A stretch of 64,000 nt of DNA from an uncultured Gemmata sp. (GTDB lineage Bacteria > Planctomycetota > Planctomycetia > Gemmatales > Gemmataceae): positions 248,001-312,000 of the forward strand of contig CALDUT010000004.1 in assembly GCA_937924775.1 (NCBI GenBank), written 5' to 3'. Position 1 is the first letter of the stretch, and every line of letters begins with the position of its first letter. Shown piece by piece: positions 59,876-64,000 of the stretch. The position numbers were made by a program, and so were the translations under genes. The notes under the pieces are model-generated. The model did not search any database, was not told the origin of the DNA, and saw only the letters and a list, made by a program, of their open reading frames with translations.

Positions 59876-61000
59876 ATGCCGCGAAGATACACCTTCTTTT
59901 GGGTTTTCGGAGTGATGGTGCCGTTGTTTGCGGCCACAGTCGTACCCGCGGGAACCCCACCGGCCTCGTCTTCGGCCGCGGGAACGAAATCCGCGAACCT
60001 GCCGCCGCCACACAAGAACTTCACAGAAAAAATCCGTGGCTGGAAGAAAGAAATCATCGACCCGGATAGTGACCCGCCGAAGTCGGAACGCGTACCGATG
60101 GAAGCGGAATTCGAGATGATTTGGGTTCCGGGTGGGGAATTCCTCATGGGTAGCCCAGAAACGGAAGCCGGTCGTGATCCGATCGAAGGTCCGCAACACA
60201 AGGTTCGCGTTGGGAACTTCTGGATGGCCAAGTGCGAGGTGACCTGGGACGAATTCGACATTTTCTGGTACGACGAAGATTTCCCCAAAGCCGACGATAT
60301 CGCGGCCAAGAACCTGGGGCCTGATGCCGTTACCCGCCCCACCAACACCTTCGTGGATGCTACCTACGGCCATGAACGCGATGGCCACCCGGCGATCTGC
60401 ATGACACATCACGCGGCAATGATGTACTGCAACTGGCTCCAGAAGCGGACCGGCCGGCCCTACCGCCTACCCACCGAAGCCGAATGGGAGTATGCCGCGC
60501 GCGGCGGAAAGGGCAATACGGCCTACTTCTTCGGCGACGATCCGCAAGAGCTTGGCGAGTACGCGTGGTACAAAGACAACTCCGCCGACGATGACCACCC
60601 GAAAGGGACCACCCACAAAGTCGGTACCAAGAAACCCAATCCGTTTGGCATTCACGACTTGTACGGTAACGTCTGGGAGTGGACCCTCGATCAATACGAC
60701 CCCGACGCTTACAAGAAATTCGCCCAAAATCCGATCAGCCTCCGGCCGGTCACCGTGCCGACGGATCAGAAATGGTCCCATGTCGTCCGCGGGGGCTCCT
60801 GGGCCGACAAAGCCGATAAACTCCGCAGTGCTGCACGGCGCGTGTCCGATAAAAGCTGGATGAAGTGGGACCCGCAAGAACCGCAAAGCATTTGGTGGCT
60901 GACCCGCATGGATGTGATCGGTTTCCGTGTGGTCTTAGCCGAAGAAGAACAACCCGAACTCGTTGGGCTCAAACCCAAGGTAGTGAAGAAATCGGAGTGA
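59876..61000 (+). CDS. Secreted FGE-sulfatase-fold protein lacking catalytic cysteines
   Basis: A 374-residue exported protein with a signal peptide (YTFFWVFGVMVPLFAATVV) and a formylglycine-generating-enzyme fold: MIWVPGGEFLMGSPETEAG, MAKCEVTWDEFDIF, YRLPTEAEWEYAARGG, GNVWEWTLDQYD, VVRGGSWADKADKLRSAAR. The C-terminal cysteine pair that binds copper in true FGE is not present; cysteines occur only earlier. It is therefore more likely a binding or structural member than a sulfatase activator. ATG 59876 has GGAGAA about 10 bases upstream. It diverges from ApbE and precedes a Tat oxidoreductase by 121 bases on the same strand. Confidence 0.85.
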   Translation: MPRRYTFFWVFGVMVPLFAATVVPAGTPPASSSAAGTKSANLPPPHKNFTEKIRGWKKEIIDPDSDPPKSERVPMEAEFEMIWVPGGEFLMGSPETEAGRDPIEGPQHKVRVGNFWMAKCEVTWDEFDIFWYDEDFPKADDIAAKNLGPDAVTRPTNTFVDATYGHERDGHPAICMTHHAAMMYCNWLQKRTGRPYRLPTEAEWEYAARGGKGNTAYFFGDDPQELGEYAWYKDNSADDDHPKGTTHKVGTKKPNPFGIHDLYGNVWEWTLDQYDPDAYKKFAQNPISLRPVTVPTDQKWSHVVRGGSWADKADKLRSAARRVSDKSWMKWDPQEPQSIWWLTRMDVIGFRVVLAEEEQPELVGLKPKVVKKSE

Positions 61001-61121
61001 TGGTTGGGGTTGCATCAGGAAGGGTCGATTTTCATACCACCGATGACCGAGTCGCCCCTTACCTTCGCTTCCACCAGCTCTGACATTCGATTTGCTCCCC
61101 TTTCCTCCCCGGAGTGTTGCT

Positions 61122-62447
61122 ATGGCCAATCGACGCGATTTTCTGAAAACCACCGCTGCAGTCAGCGGCGTGGCCGTCACCGGTAACTTGTCGGTCGCGG
61201 CTTATGCCGGCGGTGGCAACGATGTGATCAAAGTCGGCCTCATCGGCTGCGGTGGCCGCGGCATGGGCGCGGTTCGCGACATCCTCGAAGCCGAAAAACG
61301 CATCAATGGCGATAATCCGAAAGTGGAAATCATCGCAGTCGCTGATGTGTTCAAAAACAAAGCCGAAAACGCCGCACGAACCTTCACCAACCCCAAAAGC
61401 GACCGCTACGGGCCGTTCGTGAAGCAAATCAAGATCACCCCGGAAACCACCTTCGACGGCCTGGATGCTTACGAAAAGCTGTTGAAAACCGATGTGAACC
61501 TGGTCATTCTGGCAACCCCGCCGGGATTCCGCCCCCAGCATCTCGAAGCGGCGGTCAAAGCCGGCAAGCACATTTTCTGCGAAAAGCCTGTCGCCGTGGA
61601 CGCGACCGGCGCCCGTAAATGCTACAGCCTGATCGATGAATCAAAGAAGAAAGGCTTGGCGATCGTCGCCGGCACTCAACGCCGTCACCAGAAGCCCTAT
61701 ATCGAAGTGATGAAGAAAATCCACGACGGGGCCATCGGCGAAATTCGCGCTGCTCGGTGTTCGTGGAACGGTCGCGAACCGTGGTTCCGCAAACGCGAAG
61801 AGGGCATGGCCGATAGCACCTACCAAATCCACAACTGGTATCACTTCCTGTGGACCTGCGGTGACCACATCGTCGAACAACACGTTCACAATATCGACGT
61901 CATCAACTGGGCACTGAACGACCACCCCATCCGGGCGACCGGTTTTGGCGGCCGCTCCTTCCGCCATCCTGGCCCGCCCAAAGAAGCCGGGCACATCTGG
62001 GACCACTTCGCGGTGGAGTTCGAGTACAAAAATGGCGTCAAGATGTTCAGCTACTGCCGGCACTTCCCCGTCGGTGGCGACGATGTCTCAGAAATGGTGA
62101 TCGGTTCCACCGGCGTTGCCTACACCCGCGATGGCTCCGCCTACCAAATCAATGGCAAACCGGCCGTCTCCGACGACCGCGGCATTTCGGCCTATGTTCA
62201 AGAGCATATCGACCTTTTGAACAGCATTCGTGCCGGTGCCCCCCTCAATGAACTGAAAAACGTGACCGATTCGACCTTCACCGCGATTCTCGGTCGCAAC
62301 GCCTGCTACAGCGGCATGGCCCTGAAGTGGGACGACGCCCTCGCCTCGGCCGAAGATTGGATGCCCAAGAACCTAGCTCTCGGCCAACCGCTGGAAGTGT
62401 CCCGCACCCCACTGCCCGGCTCGTGGAAACTCCCCCCGAGAGCGTAA
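61122..62447 (+). CDS. Tat-exported Gfo/Idh/MocA oxidoreductase
   Basis: A 441-residue paralogue of the enzyme at 57221. Twin-arginine signal (NRRDFLKTTAAVSG), NAD(P) site IKVGLIGCGGRGMGAV, EKP motif in HIFCEKPVAVDA (near residue 160), and substrate-domain segments RCSWNGREPWF and HNIDVINWAL. Member of the large planctomycete group of secreted dehydrogenases; substrate unknown. GGAG stands 8 bases before ATG 61122. Probably in one transcript with the FGE-fold gene upstream. Confidence 0.9.
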   Translation: MANRRDFLKTTAAVSGVAVTGNLSVAAYAGGGNDVIKVGLIGCGGRGMGAVRDILEAEKRINGDNPKVEIIAVADVFKNKAENAARTFTNPKSDRYGPFVKQIKITPETTFDGLDAYEKLLKTDVNLVILATPPGFRPQHLEAAVKAGKHIFCEKPVAVDATGARKCYSLIDESKKKGLAIVAGTQRRHQKPYIEVMKKIHDGAIGEIRAARCSWNGREPWFRKREEGMADSTYQIHNWYHFLWTCGDHIVEQHVHNIDVINWALNDHPIRATGFGGRSFRHPGPPKEAGHIWDHFAVEFEYKNGVKMFSYCRHFPVGGDDVSEMVIGSTGVAYTRDGSAYQINGKPAVSDDRGISAYVQEHIDLLNSIRAGAPLNELKNVTDSTFTAILGRNACYSGMALKWDDALASAEDWMPKNLALGQPLEVSRTPLPGSWKLPPRA

Positions 62448-62489
62448 AAGATGTTGTAACCGCCCAATATCGTTGCAATTGAGGCCAAT

Positions 62490-62523
62490 CGTCTCTGCTT
62501 GGCTACAAACCCAAGCAGAGACG
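62490..62523. terminator. Hairpin after the Tat oxidoreductase gene
   Basis: CGTCTCTGCTTGG (62490-62502) pairs exactly with CCAAGCAGAGACG (62511-62523), loop of 8. A T run comes only 15 bases later, so its efficiency as a terminator is uncertain. Confidence 0.6.
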
Positions 62524-62725
62524 CTCCCACTGGCACATATCTTTTTCTTCTCAGACAACCGGGCCCCCAAAATTTCCATCTTTTTGGGGCCTACTCAAGT
62601 AAACATCTCGGCAGCCATTCATGAGGTGTTGAACTTCTCGCCACTCTCGGACACGGCATGGTCGGGGTGTCGCGTCATCCTTCAGTTGCAGGGGGCATCG
62701 GCAGTGTAGGAATGGCCTGTGTGTG

Positions 62726-62734
62726 TGTTATACT
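62726..62734 (+). promoter_or_regulatory. Extended -10 of the PAS sensor gene
   Basis: TGTTATACT carries an extended -10 TGn and TATACT (62729-62734), about 50 bases before the GTG start. No -35 is visible. Confidence 0.45.
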
Positions 62735-62785
62735 CGTGCTGTAAACTACGGCTAATCCAGGATTTACCAGCATGAGGTGGTTCCG

Positions 62786-64000
62786 GTGGAACAGCTTTCG
62801 TCGGTGACAGCGTCGGTAGGGAACTCCTCGTCGTCCCGGTGGTCGCAAGCCCGATGGCCGGTCGCCGTGCCGCGTTACGGCTTGGCCGTGGTACTGGTGG
62901 GGGCCGCTGGGGTGCTTCAGTGGCTGCTGGCGGCTTATGCTCCGGAGGTTGCAGGAGTCACTCTCCTAACTGCGGTGGCCATCACGGCGATTTTGGGTGG
63001 GAGTGGACCGGGGCTGGTGGCTACCGGTTTGAGCCTCGCGGCGATTGTGTTGGGGCAACCATCGATCCGGGCTTTGCCTTGGCTCGCCGGGCTTTTTGCC
63101 CTCGTGGCCGGGGCCATTTGTTGGATAGCCGCTTTCCACCGCCGCCGGTACGTCGAGACCCTGGACAAACTACAACAACGATTAGAAACTTACGACGCGG
63201 AACTCCGGCAGGCGCGAACAGATATTCAAAACCAGCAACGGCAGCTCCAGCAGCAAACCCATCTTCTCAACCTCTTGACGACAATCGCTGAAAATACGCG
63301 TGATGCGATCATGGTGACAGAAGCCGAACCGTTGGATGAGCCGGGGCCTCGCATCATCTATGTGAACTCGGCCTTCCTGAAGATGACAGGCTATACCCGC
63401 GACGAGGTTCTGGGCCGCTCACCGCGGTTTCTCCAAGGTCCGCAAACCAGCCGCGAAGGCCGGGCCTTGATTCGCCAAGCATTAGAACGCGGAAAGGCCT
63501 GTCGGGTTGAACTTATCAATTATGCCAAAGACGGAACCTCCTATTGGATTGAACTCGACATGGTCCCCGTGCTCGGGCCGGCGTCCAACATGCGCTACAT
63601 CATCTCTGTGCAGCGAGACACCACGGCCCGCAAACATTTCGAAGAGGAACTCCGCAAAAGTGAAATCCGTTATCGCACCCTCGTCGAAGCAGTCAGCGCG
63701 GTAACGTGGACGGCACCGGCCGGTGGCTCACTGATTGGCCCGCAGCCCTCGTGGATGGCCTTCACCGGACAAAGCGCGGAGGAGATGGCCGATTACGGTT
63801 GTACCAAAGTCATTCACCCCGAGGATCTCCCAGCGGTGGTGCAACACTGGAAGGATGCTTTGCGGCTCGGTCAACCCTATGAGAGCGTTCACCGGATTCG
63901 GCGTTACGACGGGCAATGGCGGTGGATGAAAAGCTATGCCGTACCCATTCGGGATGACCACGATCAGATTACAGAATGGTTCGGCATTCATATCGACATC
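62786..64000 (+). CDS. Membrane PAS sensor protein, probably histidine kinase (C-terminus outside window)
   Basis: The first 405 codons of a longer gene. Three hydrophobic segments (about residues 30-50, 55-95 and 97-118) anchor it, then a coiled coil (TLDKLQQRLETYDAELRQ). Two PAS domains follow: PAS1 (about 165-285) with NSAFLKMTGYTRDEVLGR and PAS2 (295-405) with PAC-type ending RWMKSYAVPIRDD. PAS1 has the LOV-like string GRSPRFLQG (210-218), where photoactive LOV domains carry Cys (GRNCRFLQG). The GTG start at 62786 has GAGG 8 bases upstream; GTG 62777 is an alternative. The output domain lies outside the window; a histidine kinase is the commonest outcome. Confidence 0.75.
   Translation, partial: MEQLSSVTASVGNSSSSRWSQARWPVAVPRYGLAVVLVGAAGVLQWLLAAYAPEVAGVTLLTAVAITAILGGSGPGLVATGLSLAAIVLGQPSIRALPWLAGLFALVAGAICWIAAFHRRRYVETLDKLQQRLETYDAELRQARTDIQNQQRQLQQQTHLLNLLTTIAENTRDAIMVTEAEPLDEPGPRIIYVNSAFLKMTGYTRDEVLGRSPRFLQGPQTSREGRALIRQALERGKACRVELINYAKDGTSYWIELDMVPVLGPASNMRYIISVQRDTTARKHFEEELRKSEIRYRTLVEAVSAVTWTAPAGGSLIGPQPSWMAFTGQSAEEMADYGCTKVIHPEDLPAVVQHWKDALRLGQPYESVHRIRRYDGQWRWMKSYAVPIRDDHDQITEWFGIHIDI

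Larger units (their letters stand above)
62448..62785. other. Intergenic region before the PAS sensor gene
   Basis: 338 bases. It holds a 13-bp hairpin (listed separately), a second imperfect hairpin (GGCCCCCAAAA 62562-62572 with TTTTTGGGGCC 62581-62591) and a promoter. No gene. Confidence 0.6.

Noticed and set aside
59876-61000. FGE-fold protein as a sulfatase-activating enzyme
   Set aside because: The C-terminal catalytic cysteines are missing and no sulfatase gene is present in the window.

Overview
The window looks like chromosome of a planctomycete, most likely a Gemmataceae/Gemmatales relative. The evidence is a large secreted protein with the planctomycete N-terminal LEERVVLSG motif, Tat-signal Gfo/Idh/MocA oxidoreductases, an exosortase with a PEP-CTERM protein, a TMTC-like membrane/TPR protein, a Tad pilus locus, and a WXG100-like protein beside an EccC-like ATPase. 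Base composition is moderately GC-rich, except for an AT-rich patch at about 15.25-17.2 kb. I saw no tRNA, rRNA, CRISPR array, insertion sequence or prophage gene.

Layout. 0-4.1 kb: phosphate uptake. pstS and a fused pstC-pstA gene lie on the minus strand and pstB is divergent. 4.1-11.4 kb: a secreted amidohydrolase, a small secreted protein, a large metzincin-type protease and a TIGR03960-like radical SAM protein. 11.5-18.3 kb: a GT-C-like membrane protein overlapping a TMTC-like membrane/TPR protein, two family-2 glycosyltransferases (one in the AT-rich patch) and a DUF2304 protein. 18.4-26 kb: a lone Flp-like pilin, then a minus-strand block with a PEP-CTERM protein, an exosortase/EpsI fusion and a 1358-residue TPR protein. 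26.3-40.7 kb: a complete-looking Tad pilus locus in two divergent arms, a minus arm (secretin, CpaD-like lipoprotein, TadD-like TPR lipoprotein) and a plus arm (two near-identical pilins, prepilin peptidase, TadE-like, CpaB, TadG-like, TadZ/CpaE, CpaF, TadB, TadC). 40.8-42.5 kb: a phosphoesterase-fold/tetrahaem cytochrome c fusion. 42.7-54.6 kb: a membrane Ser/Thr kinase, then a type VII-secretion-like group (WXG100-like protein, coiled-coil protein, small acidic protein, EccC-like ATPase), followed on the same strand by a flavoprotein, a QW-repeat alpha/alpha-barrel protein and a C45-type Ntn-hydrolase. 54.7-64 kb: catabolic and housekeeping genes (secreted protein, esterase, HdeD-like protein, two Tat-type oxidoreductases, ApbE, an FGE-fold protein) and the start of a PAS sensor protein.

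Much of the window concerns the cell envelope: exosortase sorting, Tad pilus export, sugar transfer and a WXG100/EccC-like apparatus. The observations I find most worth testing are the reduced WXG100/EccC-like operon, whose three-domain ATPase keeps only the middle P-loop; the pstC-pstA fusion; the codon-switched domain inside the metzincin; the twin pilins; and the four TGDFTE-type repeats in the kinase. Functions come from motif recognition by eye, and no database search was run.
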